A stretch of DNA of 64,000 nt, taken from NCBI RefSeq assembly GCF_001428065.1, contig NZ_LMSE01000007.1:115851-179850 (forward strand), read 5' to 3'. Shown in pieces: positions 52,037-61,880 of the stretch (position 1 is the stretch's first letter; each line of letters starts with the position of its first letter). The notes beneath the pieces are model-generated. The model was not told the origin of the DNA, did no database searches, and saw only the letters and a program-made list of their open reading frames with translations. The position numbers and the translations under genes were made by a program. Source of the stretch: Nostocoides sp. Soil756 (lineage in GTDB: Bacteria > Actinomycetota > Actinomycetes > Actinomycetales > Dermatophilaceae).

Positions 52037-53173
52037 TCAGGCCTGGGCCACCGCGCCCGACGCCAGCAGCGCGTCGACCTCGGCGGCGGTGAACCCCCGC
52101 GCGCTCAGGTACGTCGTCGTGTCGGCCCCGGGCACGGGCTCGGCGCCCGGCCCCACCTGCGGGGTGCCCGAGAAGCGGGGCGTGGGCGCCGGCACCGGGG
52201 TGCCGCCCGGCCCCTCGACGAACGCGCGCCGGGCCGCCAGATGCGGATGGGCCGACGCCTCGGCCAGCGACAGCACCGGCGCCACGCAGGCGTCGGTGCC
52301 CTCGAAGACCGCCGCCCACTCGTCGCGGGTGCGGGAGGCGAAGGCCGCGGTGAACGCCGCGCGCTGGGCCGGCCAGGTGGCGCGGTCGGCCTGCTCGAAC
52401 TCGCCCCCGACGCCCAGCCCGGCCACCAGCTCGGCCCAGAACTGCGGCTCGAGGGCCCCGACCGCCACGAACCGGCCATCGGCGCACTCGTACACGTCGT
52501 AGAACGGCGCACCCCCGTCGACGAGGTTGACGGCCCGCTCGTCACGCCAGGCGCCGGCCCCGAGCATCCCGTGGACCATCGACAGCAGGTGGGCGCTCCC
52601 GTCGACCATGGCGGCGTCGACGACCTGTCCGCGCCCCGTCACGCCCCGCGACACCAGCGCGGCCAGCACCCCGGCCACCAGGTACATCGCGCCGCCACCG
52701 AAGTCGCCGACCAGCGGCACCGGCGCGACCGGGCGCTCGCGCGGCCCGAGCGCGTGCAGGGTCCCCGACAGCGCGGCGTAGGTGATGTCGTGCCCGGCCC
52801 GCTGCGCCCAGGGCCCGTCCTGCCCCCAGCCCGTCATCCGGCCGACGACCAGGCCCGGGTTGCCGGCCAGCAGCTCGGCCGGGTCGAGCCCGAGCCGCTC
52901 GAGCACGCCGGGGCGGAAGCCCTCGAGCAGCACGTCGGCGTCGCCGAGCAGGCGCCGCACCACCGCGACCCCGTCCGGATGCTTGAGGTCGACCGCGATG
53001 CTGGGCCGCGAGCGCCGCAGCCCGCCCTGGAGCGCCAGCACATTGCGCTCCCCCGGCCGGTCGACGCGCACTACGTCGGCGCCCAGCTCGGCCAGGACCA
53101 TCGCGGCGAAAGGCCCGGGTCCGATGCCGCCGAGCTCGACCACCCGGATGCCGGCCAGCGGCCCCGTCGTCAT
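52037..53173 (-). CDS. CaiB/BaiF CoA-transferase family, alpha-methylacyl-CoA racemase type
   Basis: A 378-residue protein. GIRVVELGGIGPGPFAAMVL and ELGADVVRVDRPGE at the N-terminus are near-identical to the AMACR/Mcr family, and GHDITYAALSGTLHALG and VPLVGDFGGGAMYLVAGVLA carry the catalytic His and Asp used for 1,1-proton transfer. It would epimerise 2-methylacyl-CoAs in branched-chain lipid or sterol side-chain oxidation. ATG 53173 gives the family N-terminus; GTG 53197 overlaps the upstream stop (GTGA) and is the alternative. Coupled behind the F420 enzyme gene. Confidence 0.88.
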   Translation of the reverse strand: MTTGPLAGIRVVELGGIGPGPFAAMVLAELGADVVRVDRPGERNVLALQGGLRRSRPSIAVDLKHPDGVAVVRRLLGDADVLLEGFRPGVLERLGLDPAELLAGNPGLVVGRMTGWGQDGPWAQRAGHDITYAALSGTLHALGPRERPVAPVPLVGDFGGGAMYLVAGVLAALVSRGVTGRGQVVDAAMVDGSAHLLSMVHGMLGAGAWRDERAVNLVDGGAPFYDVYECADGRFVAVGALEPQFWAELVAGLGVGGEFEQADRATWPAQRAAFTAAFASRTRDEWAAVFEGTDACVAPVLSLAEASAHPHLAARRAFVEGPGGTPVPAPTPRFSGTPQVGPGAEPVPGADTTTYLSARGFTAAEVDALLASGAVAQA

Positions 53174-53193
53174 GCTCGGGTCGGCGCCGGCGC

Positions 53194-54231
53194 TCACCGG
53201 GCGGCGGGGACGAGCTCGCGCAGCCCGGGGACGACCTGCTCGGTGAAGGTGCGCAGGAAGCGCTCCTGGTCGTGGCCGGGCCCGTGCACCACGAGGTGGT
53301 CGAAGCCGAGGTCGGTGTAGAACCGCAGCGCCTCGACGACGTCCTCGGGCTTCGAGGTGACCACCCATCGCTTGGCGACCTGCTCGATCGGCAGCTCGTC
53401 GGCGGCGCGCTCCATCTCCTCGGGCGAGTGGATGGAGTGCTTCTGCTCGGCGCTCAGCGACAGCGGCGCCCAGAAGCGGGTGTTCTCGAGGGCCTGCTCG
53501 GGGTCGGGGTCGTAGGAGACCTTGATCTCGATCATCCGGTCGATGTCGTCGTGGCTGCGGCCGACCTTGTCGAGCCCCTCGTCGACGGCGGGCACCAGCT
53601 GGTCGCGGTAGAGCTCCTCGCCCTTGCCGGAGGTGCAGATGAAGCCGTCGCCGTGGCGCCCGGCGTAGCGCGCCACCATCGGGCCGCCGGCGGCGATGTA
53701 GACGGGCACCGGCTGGTCCGGCCGGTCGTAGATCGCGGCGTCCTCGGTGCGGTAGTACTCCCCCTCGAAGGTGACCCGCGACTCGGTCCAGAGCTGCCGC
53801 ATCAGCGTGACGGCCTCGCGCAGACGGGCGAAGCGCTCCTTGAACTCGGGCCACTCCCCCTCGGTGACCGAGCCCACGGCGATCTCGTTGAGGGCCTCCC
53901 CGGTGCCCACGCCCAGCATCACGCGGCCGGGCGCCAGGCACGCCATCGTGGCGAAGGTCTGCGCGACCACCGGGGGGTTGTAGCGGAAGGTCGGCGTCAT
54001 CACGGAGGTGCCGAGCATGATCCGCTCGGTGCGCGCCAGCACCCACGACATCCAGGCGATGGAGTTGGGGGCGTGACCGCCCTCGAGGCGCCACGGCTGG
54101 AAGTGGTCGGAGATGGTGACCGAGTCGAGCCCGAGCTCCTCGGCCAGGACCGCGAACCCGGCCAGACCGGCGGGGTCGAACTGCTCGGCGGAGGCCTTGT
54201 ACCCGATCCGGAGTCGCTGCGACGTCGTCAT
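53194..54231 (-). CDS. fgd: F420-dependent glucose-6-phosphate dehydrogenase
   Basis: A 345-residue luciferase-like (LLM) TIM-barrel enzyme that oxidises glucose 6-phosphate and reduces coenzyme F420. [17 protein letters not shown] with catalytic H43 and the Trp, [30 protein letters not shown] (acid/base Glu) and [12 protein letters not shown] (phosphate-binding Lys) match characterised mycobacterial Fgd1 along the whole length. Its presence means the host should make F420. ATG 54231. First gene of an operon with the AMACR-type gene. Confidence 0.93.
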   Translation of the reverse strand: MTTSQRLRIGYKASAEQFDPAGLAGFAVLAEELGLDSVTISDHFQPWRLEGGHAPNSIAWMSWVLARTERIMLGTSVMTPTFRYNPPVVAQTFATMACLAPGRVMLGVGTGEALNEIAVGSVTEGEWPEFKERFARLREAVTLMRQLWTESRVTFEGEYYRTEDAAIYDRPDQPVPVYIAAGGPMVARYAGRHGDGFICTSGKGEELYRDQLVPAVDEGLDKVGRSHDDIDRMIEIKVSYDPDPEQALENTRFWAPLSLSAEQKHSIHSPEEMERAADELPIEQVAKRWVVTSKPEDVVEALRFYTDLGFDHLVVHGPGHDQERFLRTFTEQVVPGLRELVPAAR

Positions 54232-54329
54232 CGCTCCATCCTGCTACAGGCGGTGCGCCGGCGGGAGGGGCGGCCCCGGACCCGCCGGATGCGACACCCC
54301 GCCCGCGCACCGAGGGCTAGCGTGACCAC

Positions 54330-54956
54330 GTGCGCCACCCCCGTCGGCACCTGCTCGTGGCCGGGCTGCTGCTCGTCCTCACCGCCGCGTTCGTGCCGCT
54401 GCCCGCCGCCGCCTCCTGGCCCGCCCACGTCCTGCTCGGGTGGTCCGTCGGTGCGGTCGCGTTCAGCGTCCCCGTGCTGGTCCTCAGCCACCGGATGAGC
54501 GCCGGCGCCACCGCCGACCTGTTCGAGGGGGCGGACGGCGGCCGCACCGAGACCGACGTGATCGTGGTCCTGGCGGCCTTCGCCAGCCTGGGCGCGATCG
54601 GCGTGATGCTCGGCGGGAGCGGGGGGAGCCGAGCCTTCGAGGCGGGCGTGACGATGCTGGCCGTCGGCGCCAGCTGGCTGGCCATCCACAGCGTCTACAC
54701 GCTGCGCTACGCCCGGCACTTCCTGGTCAACGAGCCCGGGTGCATCCAGTTCGAGGGCTCCGAGCCGCCACGGCTGTCCGACTTCGCGTACCTGTCGTTC
54801 ACGCTCGGCATGACCTACCAGGTGTCGGACACCGACCTGCAGACCTCCGAGGTCCGCCGCATCGTGCTGCGGCACACGCTGCTGAGCTACCTGTTCGGCA
54901 CCGTCATCGTGGCCGCGACGATCAACCTCGTCGTGGGCCTCGCCTCCAGTGGCTGA
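54330..54956 (+). CDS. DUF1345 family membrane protein
   Basis: A 208-residue protein with five predicted helices ([97 protein letters not shown]). The [20 protein letters not shown] stretch between the last two helices is the hallmark of DUF1345, whose function is unknown. GTG 54330, diverging from fgd by 98 bp. Stands alone before the amino acid dehydrogenase. Confidence 0.88.
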   Translation: MRHPRRHLLVAGLLLVLTAAFVPLPAAASWPAHVLLGWSVGAVAFSVPVLVLSHRMSAGATADLFEGADGGRTETDVIVVLAAFASLGAIGVMLGGSGGSRAFEAGVTMLAVGASWLAIHSVYTLRYARHFLVNEPGCIQFEGSEPPRLSDFAYLSFTLGMTYQVSDTDLQTSEVRRIVLRHTLLSYLFGTVIVAATINLVVGLASSG

Positions 54957-54982
54957 GCAGCCACCGGTCTAGCGTGGCCCCC

Positions 54983-56092
54983 ATGGCCTCCGACCCCCGC
55001 GACCTCACCGATCCGCGCGCCCCCACCGACCTCACCGACCTGGGCGGGCACGAGCAGGTCGTGTTCTGCACCGACGCCGCCACCGGGCTGCGGGCCGTCA
55101 TCGCGCTGCACTCCACCGCCCTCGGCCCCGGCCTCGGCGGCACCCGCTTCCACCCCTACCCCTCGATGGCCGCGGCCCTGGGCGACGCGCTGCGCCTCTC
55201 GCGCGCGATGTCGTACAAGAACGCGCTGGCCGGGCTCGACCACGGCGGCGGCAAGGCGGTCATCCTCGGCGACCCCGCCACCGACAAGACCCCCGAGCTG
55301 CTGCGCGCCTACGGCCGCTTCGTCGAGTCCCTCGGCGGCCGCTACGTCACCGCCTGCGACGTCGGCACCTACGTCGCCGACATGGACGTCGTCGCCGAGG
55401 AGACCCGGTGGGCCACCGGTCGCTCGCCCGAGCGCGGCGGCGCGGGCGACTCCTCGGAGCTGACCGCCCTCGGGGTCTTCCAGGGGATGCGCGCCGCCGC
55501 CCAGCACGTCTGGGGCGAGCCGACCCTGGCCGGGCGTCGCGTCGGCATCGCCGGGGTCGGCAAGGTCGGCTCCCGCCTGGCTGCCCTCCTGCTCGACGAC
55601 GGGGCCGAGGTCGTCGTCACCGACGTCGACGCCGCCGCGGTCGCCCGGGTCAGCGCGCGCCACCCCGGAGTCGCCACCGCCCCGGACGCCGCGACCCTGG
55701 CGGCCCAGGAGCTCGACGTCTTCAGCCCCAACGCGCTCGGCGCCGCCCTCGACGACCCCACCGTCGACGCCCTGCGCGCCCGCGTCGTGTGCGGCGGAGC
55801 CAACAACCAGCTGGCCCACGACGGCACCGCCGCGCGGCTGGCCGAGCGCGGCATCGTCTACACCCCGGACTTCCTGGTCAACGCCGGCGGCGTCATCCAG
55901 GTCAGCGACGAGCTGCACGGCTTCGACATGCAGCGCGCGGCCGGCCGCACCCGGGCGATCTTCGACAGCACCCTCGAGGTCCTGCGCACCGCCGACGCCG
56001 ACGCGACCACCCCGGCCGAGGCCGCCGACCGGCTGGCCGAGCGCCGGATGGCCTCCGGCGGCCGCACCCCCTGGCTGCCGTCCACAGGGTGA
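54983..56092 (+). CDS. Leu/Val/Phe (branched-chain) amino acid dehydrogenase
   Basis: A 369-residue Glu/Leu/Phe/Val dehydrogenase that reversibly deaminates branched or aromatic amino acids with NAD+. [20 protein letters not shown] holds the catalytic and substrate-binding lysines (near residues 82 and 94), and [20 protein letters not shown] follows. The NAD domain has [19 protein letters not shown] (GxGxxG near residue 195) and [13 protein letters not shown] 54983, 26 bp after the DUF1345 stop. Valine dehydrogenase is the usual actinobacterial form. Confidence 0.9.
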   Translation: MASDPRDLTDPRAPTDLTDLGGHEQVVFCTDAATGLRAVIALHSTALGPGLGGTRFHPYPSMAAALGDALRLSRAMSYKNALAGLDHGGGKAVILGDPATDKTPELLRAYGRFVESLGGRYVTACDVGTYVADMDVVAEETRWATGRSPERGGAGDSSELTALGVFQGMRAAAQHVWGEPTLAGRRVGIAGVGKVGSRLAALLLDDGAEVVVTDVDAAAVARVSARHPGVATAPDAATLAAQELDVFSPNALGAALDDPTVDALRARVVCGGANNQLAHDGTAARLAERGIVYTPDFLVNAGGVIQVSDELHGFDMQRAAGRTRAIFDSTLEVLRTADADATTPAEAADRLAERRMASGGRTPWLPSTG

Positions 56093-56320
56093 GACGGCCC
56101 CCACGGCCGGCGGGGCGTGGAACCGGGGCAGTGGCGCCCGGGGCCTCACCACCGGCGGTGCGGGCCGCGCCCTGCGTCAGCGGACAGCCCCCTCGCCATG
56201 TATCGTTGCCGTCACGATTGCACACCATTCCCGGAGCCGCTCCGCGACGCCGGAAGACCCCTCTCTCGGGGCCGTCCGACCAGCGATGCCGCCCCGGCAG
56301 ACGCACGAGGGGGTCACGCC

Positions 56321-56509
56321 ATGGGGCGCGGCCGAGCCAAGGCCAAGCAGACGAAGGTCGCCCGCGAGCTGAAGTACTTCAGCCCGGACACCGACCTCTC
56401 GGCACTTGAGCGAGAACTGCACACGCAGACCAGTCCCGGTGGCGGCGCCGCCGAGCGCGACCGGGACGACGACGACGACTACGACTCCTGGGCCCCCGGC
56501 CGGCGCTGA
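56321..56509 (+). CDS. DUF3073 small protein
   Basis: A 62-residue protein: MGRGRAKAKQTKVARELKYF, then SPDTDLSALERELHTQ, and an acidic tail (DRDDDDDYDSW). This is the actinobacterial DUF3073 family, of unknown function. A Lys/Arg-rich start and acid-rich end suggest nucleic-acid or ribosome contact. The ATG at 56321 has an AGGGGG upstream. Normally found beside purM; here purM is 2.6 kb away on the other strand. The 228-bp leader is unusually long, with hairpin-forming GC runs. Confidence 0.9.
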   Translation: MGRGRAKAKQTKVARELKYFSPDTDLSALERELHTQTSPGGGAAERDRDDDDDYDSWAPGRR

Positions 56510-56620
56510 CGTCGGCCGGGACCCCCTCCGCCTCCCGCCACTCCTCGTGGCGAGCTCTCGGGCCCCAGCTCCTGTGCACCCTGGTGGTCATGCCTGCGTG
56601 CCGTCTGACATGCTCCGGTC

Positions 56621-58120
56621 ATGAGCACGTCCACTGCGGCCGAGACAGCTCGCCTCGGCGTCGAGACCACCGGCATCGAGATCATCGACGAGGCCGAGCG
56701 CACCGCGTCGCCCCGTGACCTCTTCTGGCCGTGGTTCGCGGCCAACGTGTCGGTCTTCGGCATCTCCTACGCGGCCTTCGTGCTGCAGTTCGGGGTGTCC
56801 TTCTGGCAGGGCGTGCTGGTGGCCGTCGTCGGCATCACCGTCTCGTTCGCCCTGTGCGGTGTCATCGCGATCGCCGGCAAGCGCGGGTCGGCCCCCACGA
56901 TGGTGCTCTCGCGGGCGGCCTTCGGGGTCACCGGGCAGAAGGTGCCGGGCGTCATCTCGTGGCTCACGTCGATCGGCTGGGAGACCTTCCTCGCCATCCT
57001 CGCCGTGCTCGCCACCTCGACCATCTTCGAGCGGTTGGGCTGGGGCGGCGGGACCGGCACCAAGATCGTCGCGGCCCTGGTCGTCGCGGCCCTCATCGTC
57101 AGCGCCTCGGTGGCGGGCTACCACGTCATCATGCGGCTGCAGTCGGTGCTCACCTGGGTCACCGGCGTCGTCACCGTCGGCTACGTCCTGCTCACCCTGG
57201 ACCACGTCGACTGGAGCGCGGTCTCGTCGATGCCCAGCGGGTCGCCGGCCGCGGTCATCGGCGCGCTGGTCATGGTGATGACCGGCTTCGGCCTGGGCTG
57301 GATCAACATCGCCGCCGACTGGTCGCGATACCAGCGCCGCGACGCCTCGGGCGGTTCCATCGTGCTGTGGAACACCATTGGCGGGGCGGCCGCGCCGCTG
57401 GTGCTGGTGTTCTACGGGCTGCTGCTGGCCGGCTCCGACCCGAAGCTGCTCGACGGCATCGCCGCCGACCCCATCGGCACCCTGGCCACCCTGCTTCCCA
57501 CCTGGCTGCTGGTGCTCTTCCTCGTGGCCGTCATCCTTTCGCTGGTGTCCGGGGCGGTGCTGGGCATCTACTCCTCCGGACTGACGCTGCTCTCGCTCGG
57601 GGTCCGCATCCCGCGGACCCGCGCGGCCTTCGTCGACGGGGTGATCCTCACCCTCGGCACGATCTACGTGGTCTTCTTCGCGCAGAGCTTCCTCGGCCCC
57701 TTCCAGTCCTTCCTCATCACCCTCGGGGTGCCGCTCGCTGCCTGGGCCGGCCTGATGATCGGCGACATCTGGCTGCGCCACCGCGACTACTCCGACGACG
57801 ACCTGTTCACCCCCCGCGGCCGCTACGGCTCGTGGGACCGGGTCTCGACGGTGACGATGGTCGTCGCGTCGATCGTGGGCTGGGGGCTGGTCGTCAACCT
57901 CTTCAGCGACGACGCCTCCTGGAACAACTGGCAGGGCTACCTGCTGGGCCCGATCGGTGGCAAGGACGGGCCCTGGGCCTACGCCAACCTCGGCGTCCTC
58001 GTGGCGCTGGTCCTGGGCCTGCTCGGCTCCCTCGTGCTGCGCCGCGGCACTGTGGCCCGCCAGGAGAGCATCCCGGCCGGCGCCACCTCCACGCCCGTCG
58101 CCTCCGAGCCCCTCACCTGA
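56621..58120 (+). CDS. NCS1 family nucleobase permease (cytosine/purine type)
   Basis: A 499-residue transporter with about 12 helices that imports cytosine, purines or a related ring by cation symport. An N-terminal cytoplasmic part (GIEIIDEAERTASPRDLFWP) leads into FAANVSVFGISYAAFVLQFG (helix 1, NCS1 substrate site). GKRGSAPTMVLSRAAFGVTG and FGLGWINIAADWSRYQRRD are family signatures. ATG 56621. TGATG couples it to the cysteine hydrolase gene, suggesting uptake followed by ring or amide hydrolysis. Confidence 0.9.
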   Translation: MSTSTAAETARLGVETTGIEIIDEAERTASPRDLFWPWFAANVSVFGISYAAFVLQFGVSFWQGVLVAVVGITVSFALCGVIAIAGKRGSAPTMVLSRAAFGVTGQKVPGVISWLTSIGWETFLAILAVLATSTIFERLGWGGGTGTKIVAALVVAALIVSASVAGYHVIMRLQSVLTWVTGVVTVGYVLLTLDHVDWSAVSSMPSGSPAAVIGALVMVMTGFGLGWINIAADWSRYQRRDASGGSIVLWNTIGGAAAPLVLVFYGLLLAGSDPKLLDGIAADPIGTLATLLPTWLLVLFLVAVILSLVSGAVLGIYSSGLTLLSLGVRIPRTRAAFVDGVILTLGTIYVVFFAQSFLGPFQSFLITLGVPLAAWAGLMIGDIWLRHRDYSDDDLFTPRGRYGSWDRVSTVTMVVASIVGWGLVVNLFSDDASWNNWQGYLLGPIGGKDGPWAYANLGVLVALVLGLLGSLVLRRGTVARQESIPAGATSTPVASEPLT

Positions 58121-58644
58121 TGCCCGGCGCCGACGGCTGGCTCGTCGTCGTCGACCCCCAGGCGGTCTTCGCCGACCCGGGCGCGTCGCCGTGGGGCTCA
58201 CCGATGTTCGGCGACGCCGTGGGCGAGATGGTCGCCCTGGCGCGCCGGTTCGGGCTCGAGCGCACGGTCGTCACCCGCTTCGTGGCCGACCCCGGGCTGG
58301 GCGGCTCCTGGGAGCCGTACTACCGCGAGTGGCCGTTCGCCCTGGTGCCCGACGGCGACCCGCTCTACGCGGTGGTGCCCGAGCTCGAGGGGCTGGCCGG
58401 GCACGTGGTGACGGCCGGGACGTTCGGGAAGTGGCCCGTGCTGTCGGGGCTGGTGGCACCGGGCGACCGGGTCACCCTGGCCGGGGTCGCCACCGACTGC
58501 TGTGTCATCTCCACCGCGCTGCCGATGGCGGATGCCGGCGTGCGCGTCGAGGTCGCGGCGCGGGCGTGCGCGGGGTCGACCCCCGAGAACCACGAGCGGG
58601 CGCTCGCCGCGATGGCGCTGTTCGCGCCCCAGATCGTGGTCTGA
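58120..58644 (+). CDS. isochorismatase-like cysteine hydrolase
   Basis: A 174-residue alpha/beta hydrolase. The catalytic triad is visible: D12 in WLVVVDPQAVF, K in TAGTFGKWPVL (near residue 107) and C in VATDCCVISTA (near residue 127). Such enzymes cleave amides such as nicotinamide, biuret or N-carbamoyl compounds. Overlap with the permease gene (TGATG) suggests that its substrate, or a precursor, is imported by that permease. Exact substrate unknown. Confidence 0.87.
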   Translation: MPGADGWLVVVDPQAVFADPGASPWGSPMFGDAVGEMVALARRFGLERTVVTRFVADPGLGGSWEPYYREWPFALVPDGDPLYAVVPELEGLAGHVVTAGTFGKWPVLSGLVAPGDRVTLAGVATDCCVISTALPMADAGVRVEVAARACAGSTPENHERALAAMALFAPQIVV

Positions 58645-58680
58645 CCCGCCCATCCGGGAGGACGGTCCGGGACCGCCGGC

Positions 58681-59067
58681 TCAGAGCACCCCGGCCAGGG
58701 ACAGCACCCCCGCCCCGGCGGCCGTGCCGACCAGGCCCGCGAGCAGGCCGGTGGCTCGCGGGCCGAGCGCGGTCCGCCCGGTCAGGGCCGCGACGGCTGC
58801 GAGCCCGACGCACCAGCCGACCAGGAGCCCCGGCGCCGCGTCGAGCGCGAGACCGCCGGCGTCGAGGCGGCCCGACCCGAGGTCGAGAACGCTCCCGAAC
58901 AGGGCGACCACCAGGGCCACGGCCAGCATCACCAGCGCCAGGTAGGCGGCCAGCGCGAGCGTGCCGACGAGGAGGACGCCCACCGCCCACCGACGGGCCC
59001 TCCGGTGGCCGAGCAGGTCGGGCTCGGCGTGGTGCTCGGCCAGGGCGGTGGTCGTCTCAGCGGGCAT
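58681..59067 (-). CDS. hypothetical membrane protein (128 aa)
   Basis: A 128-residue protein with an N-terminal polar part (residues 1-26) and three to four helices: AVGVLLVGTLALAAYLALVM, LVVALFGSVLDL, GLLVGWCVGLAAVAALTG and GLLAGLVGTAAGAGVLSLAG. I recognise no family. ATG 59067. It converges with the cysteine hydrolase gene and follows purM at a distance of 88 bp; no functional link is apparent. Confidence 0.7.
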   Translation of the reverse strand: MPAETTTALAEHHAEPDLLGHRRARRWAVGVLLVGTLALAAYLALVMLAVALVVALFGSVLDLGSGRLDAGGLALDAAPGLLVGWCVGLAAVAALTGRTALGPRATGLLAGLVGTAAGAGVLSLAGVL

Positions 59068-59155
59068 GCCCCCGAGGGTGACCGGGCAGCACCCCCGCCG
59101 TCATGAGTGCCGGTACTCAGGTCGGCATCCGCCCCGTCGCAGGGGGTCGGTGGCG

Positions 59156-60292
59156 TCAGGCGCGCGGGTGGTCGCCGACGAGCTCGACCGAGCCGCCGTC
59201 GACGCCCTTGGCCCCGCGCACGACCTCGCCGGCAGCCGCGTCAGCCGCCGAGGCGGGATGCACCTCGCCCATGACCCAGGTCCGGATGCCGCGGGCCTCG
59301 AGGTGGGTGCTCGCGGCGTCGACCGAGGCAGCCGGCAGCACGGCGACGAACCCGACCCCCATGTTGAGGGTGCGCTCGAGGTCCGCGCGCGGCACGCCCC
59401 CCAGCGCCGCGACGGTGGAGAACACCGGCGCCGGCGTCCACGACGCACGGTCGAGCCGGGCGTGCACGGTGTCGGGCAGCACGCGGGCCAGGTTGGCGGC
59501 CAGGCCGCCACCGGTGACGTGCGAGAGCGCGTGCACGTCGACCCCCTCGAGCCGCACGAGGTCGAGCAGGTCGGCGGCGTAGACCCGGGTGGGCTCGAGC
59601 AGCTCCTCGCCGAGGGTGCGGCCGAACTCGTCGACGTGCCGGTCGAGGGCCCAGCCGGCGTGCTCGACCACCCGCCGCACCAGGGAGTAGCCGTTTGAGT
59701 GCAGCCCGTTGCTGGCGAGCCCCAGGACGACGTCGCCCGGGCGGACGCGCTGGGGGCCCAGGACGTCGTCGTACTCGACGACGCCGGTGGCCGCGCCCGC
59801 CACGTCGTACTCGTCGGGCCCGAGGAGGCCGGGGTGCTCGGCCGTCTCGCCGCCCACGAGGGCGACCCGGGCCTGGGTGCACGCCGCGGCGATGCCCGAC
59901 ACGATGGCGGCGATCCGCTCGGGCACGACCTTGCCGGTGGCGATGTAGTCGGTCATGAACAGCGCCTCGGCGCCGCAGACCACGATGTCGTCGACCACCA
60001 TCCCGACCAGGTCGAAGCCGATGGTGTCGTGCCGGTCGAGGGCCTGCGCGATGGCGACCTTGGTGCCCACGCCATCGGTCGAGGTCGCGAGCACCGGGCG
60101 GCGGTACGTGGCGAGCGCGCTGGCGTCGAACATCCCGGCGAAGCCACCGAGGCCGCCCAGCACCTCGGGGCGGGTGGCCCGGCGCACCGAGTCCTTCATC
60201 AGCTCGACGGCGCGGTCGCCGGCCTCGACGTCGACCCCGGCCGCCGCGTAGGTGATGCCGGTGGGCCGCTCGGTCTCGCTGGGCTCGCTCAC
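59156..60292 (-). CDS. purM: phosphoribosylformylglycinamidine cyclo-ligase (AIR synthetase)
   Basis: A 378-residue enzyme of step five of purine synthesis, ATP + FGAM to AIR. ITYAAAGVDVEAGDRAVELM at the N-terminus, LATSTDGVGTKVAIAQALDR (ATP-binding D-G-V-G-T-K), VDDIVVCGAEALFMTDYIAT, ALVGGETAEHPGLL, LGLASNGLHSNGYSLVRRVV and SHVTGGGLAANLARVLPD are the PurM signatures. GTG 60292; the first 11 residues are loosely conserved. purF is not in view (it would lie to the right if adjacent), and the pntB terminus comes first. Confidence 0.95.
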   Translation of the reverse strand: MSEPSETERPTGITYAAAGVDVEAGDRAVELMKDSVRRATRPEVLGGLGGFAGMFDASALATYRRPVLATSTDGVGTKVAIAQALDRHDTIGFDLVGMVVDDIVVCGAEALFMTDYIATGKVVPERIAAIVSGIAAACTQARVALVGGETAEHPGLLGPDEYDVAGAATGVVEYDDVLGPQRVRPGDVVLGLASNGLHSNGYSLVRRVVEHAGWALDRHVDEFGRTLGEELLEPTRVYAADLLDLVRLEGVDVHALSHVTGGGLAANLARVLPDTVHARLDRASWTPAPVFSTVAALGGVPRADLERTLNMGVGFVAVLPAASVDAASTHLEARGIRTWVMGEVHPASAADAAAGEVVRGAKGVDGGSVELVGDHPRA

Positions 60293-60367
60293 GCGGGGCA
60301 GCCTACCGAGGCGGCGGCCGGCTGCCGGCCGACGCCCGCCCCGACCGCCCCGACCGCCCCGAGCAGA

Positions 60368-60425
60368 CGAGAGGAGGCAACACGCAGACGATCCGGCCCG
60401 GCGCTCCGCGTGTCACCTCCTCTCG
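60368..60425. repeat. GAGAGGAGG-armed inverted repeat, copy 3
   Basis: Arms 60368-60385 and 60408-60425 pair with 16 of 18 matches around a 22-base loop. Unlike copies 1 and 2 it is between two co-directional genes (pntB end, purM start), so it cannot simply be a convergent terminator. Confidence 0.85.
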
Positions 60426-60479
60426 ACCCCGGCCGGCCGGGTCGCGGGGTCGCGAACCTCTCGCCGCAGGCCTGCGCGG

Positions 60480-61880
60480 TCACAGCGCCTTGAGGATGTC
60501 CTCGACCCGGTCCTTGGCGTCGCCGAACAGCATCTGGGTGTTGTCGCGGAAGAACAGCGGGTTCTGCACGCCCGCGTAGCCGGTGGCCATCGAGCGCTTG
60601 AAGACCACGACGTCCGTGGCCTCCCACACCCGCAGCACCGGCATCCCCGCGATGGGCGAGGTGGGGTCCTCGGCCGCGGCCGGGTTGACGGTGTCGTTGG
60701 CCCCGATGACCAGGACCACGTCGGTGGCGGCCAGGTCGTCGTTGACCTCGTCCATCTCGAGGACGATGTCGTAGGGCACCTTGGCCTCGGCCAGCAGCAC
60801 GTTCATGTGCCCCGGGAGCCGCCCGGCCACCGGGTGGATGCCGAAGCGGACGTCGACGCCCTTGTCACGCAGCGCCTTGGTCAGCGACGCCACGGGGTAC
60901 TGCGCCTGCGCCACGGCCATCCCGTAGCCGGGGGTGATGACCACCGTGGAGGCGTTCGAGAGGAGCGACGCCACCCCCTCGGCGGTGATCTCGCGATGGT
61001 CGCCGTAGTCGGTGTCGTCGGCCGTGGTGCCGCCCTCGACCCCGAAGCCCCCGGCGATGACCGAGATGAACGAGCGGTTCATGGCGCGGCACATGATGTA
61101 CGACAGGTAGGCACCCGAGGAGCCCACGAGCGCGCCGGTGATGATCAGCAGGTCGTTGCTCAGCAGGAAGCCGGCCGCGGCCGCCGCCCAGCCCGAGTAG
61201 CTGTTGAGCATCGACACCACGACCGGCATGTCGCCGCCGCCGATCGAGGCCACCAGGTGCCAGCCGAGGGCCAGTGCCAGCAGCGTGACCAGGCCGAGCA
61301 GGGCGTGCCGGCCGAAGACGGCGTGCTCGGGCACCGCCACGTAGACGATGGTCAGCACGAGGAACAGCGCGAGCGCGCCCAGGTTGATCCAGTTGCGGAA
61401 GGGCAGCATCAGCGGCCGGGACGGGATGCGGGCCGAGAGCTTCAGGAACGCGACGATGGAGCCGGTGAGCGTGACCGCCCCGATGAAGACCCCGACGAAC
61501 ACCTCGATGTCGTGGATGGTCGGGTAGGGCGCCACCTCGTAGGAGCTGTTCCAGCCCACCAGGACGGCCGCGAGCCCGACGAAGCTGTGCAGGAGCGCGA
61601 TGAGCTCGGGCATCCCGGTCATCTCGACCTTGCGGGCGCGGTCGAGCCCGATCGCAGCCCCGATGGCCATCGCGACGAGGATGAGCAGCAGCCCCAGCCA
61701 CCCGGAGCCGCCGGCGCCGAAGGTGGCCGCCAGCACGGTGGCGACCAGCGCCACGGCCATCCCGGCGATGCCCAGGCGGTTGCCGCGCCGGGCGGTCTCG
61801 TGCCGGCTGAGGCCGGCCAGGGCGAGGATGAAGAACAGGCCGGCGACGACGTACGCGCCCTGCACCAGGGTCGCGCTCAT
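60480..61880 (-). CDS. pntB: NAD(P)+ transhydrogenase subunit beta
   Basis: A 466-residue membrane subunit with eight to nine helices (residues 5-260) and a C-terminal NADP(H)-binding domain. [19 protein letters not shown] is the NADP-binding loop and [18 protein letters not shown] the conserved cap. In the membrane part, [13 protein letters not shown] and [20 protein letters not shown] carry the proton-channel residues. It overlaps pntA by ATGA. With subunit alpha it uses the proton gradient to make NADPH from NADH. Confidence 0.95.
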   Translation of the reverse strand: MSATLVQGAYVVAGLFFILALAGLSRHETARRGNRLGIAGMAVALVATVLAATFGAGGSGWLGLLLILVAMAIGAAIGLDRARKVEMTGMPELIALLHSFVGLAAVLVGWNSSYEVAPYPTIHDIEVFVGVFIGAVTLTGSIVAFLKLSARIPSRPLMLPFRNWINLGALALFLVLTIVYVAVPEHAVFGRHALLGLVTLLALALGWHLVASIGGGDMPVVVSMLNSYSGWAAAAAGFLLSNDLLIITGALVGSSGAYLSYIMCRAMNRSFISVIAGGFGVEGGTTADDTDYGDHREITAEGVASLLSNASTVVITPGYGMAVAQAQYPVASLTKALRDKGVDVRFGIHPVAGRLPGHMNVLLAEAKVPYDIVLEMDEVNDDLAATDVVLVIGANDTVNPAAAEDPTSPIAGMPVLRVWEATDVVVFKRSMATGYAGVQNPLFFRDNTQMLFGDAKDRVEDILKAL

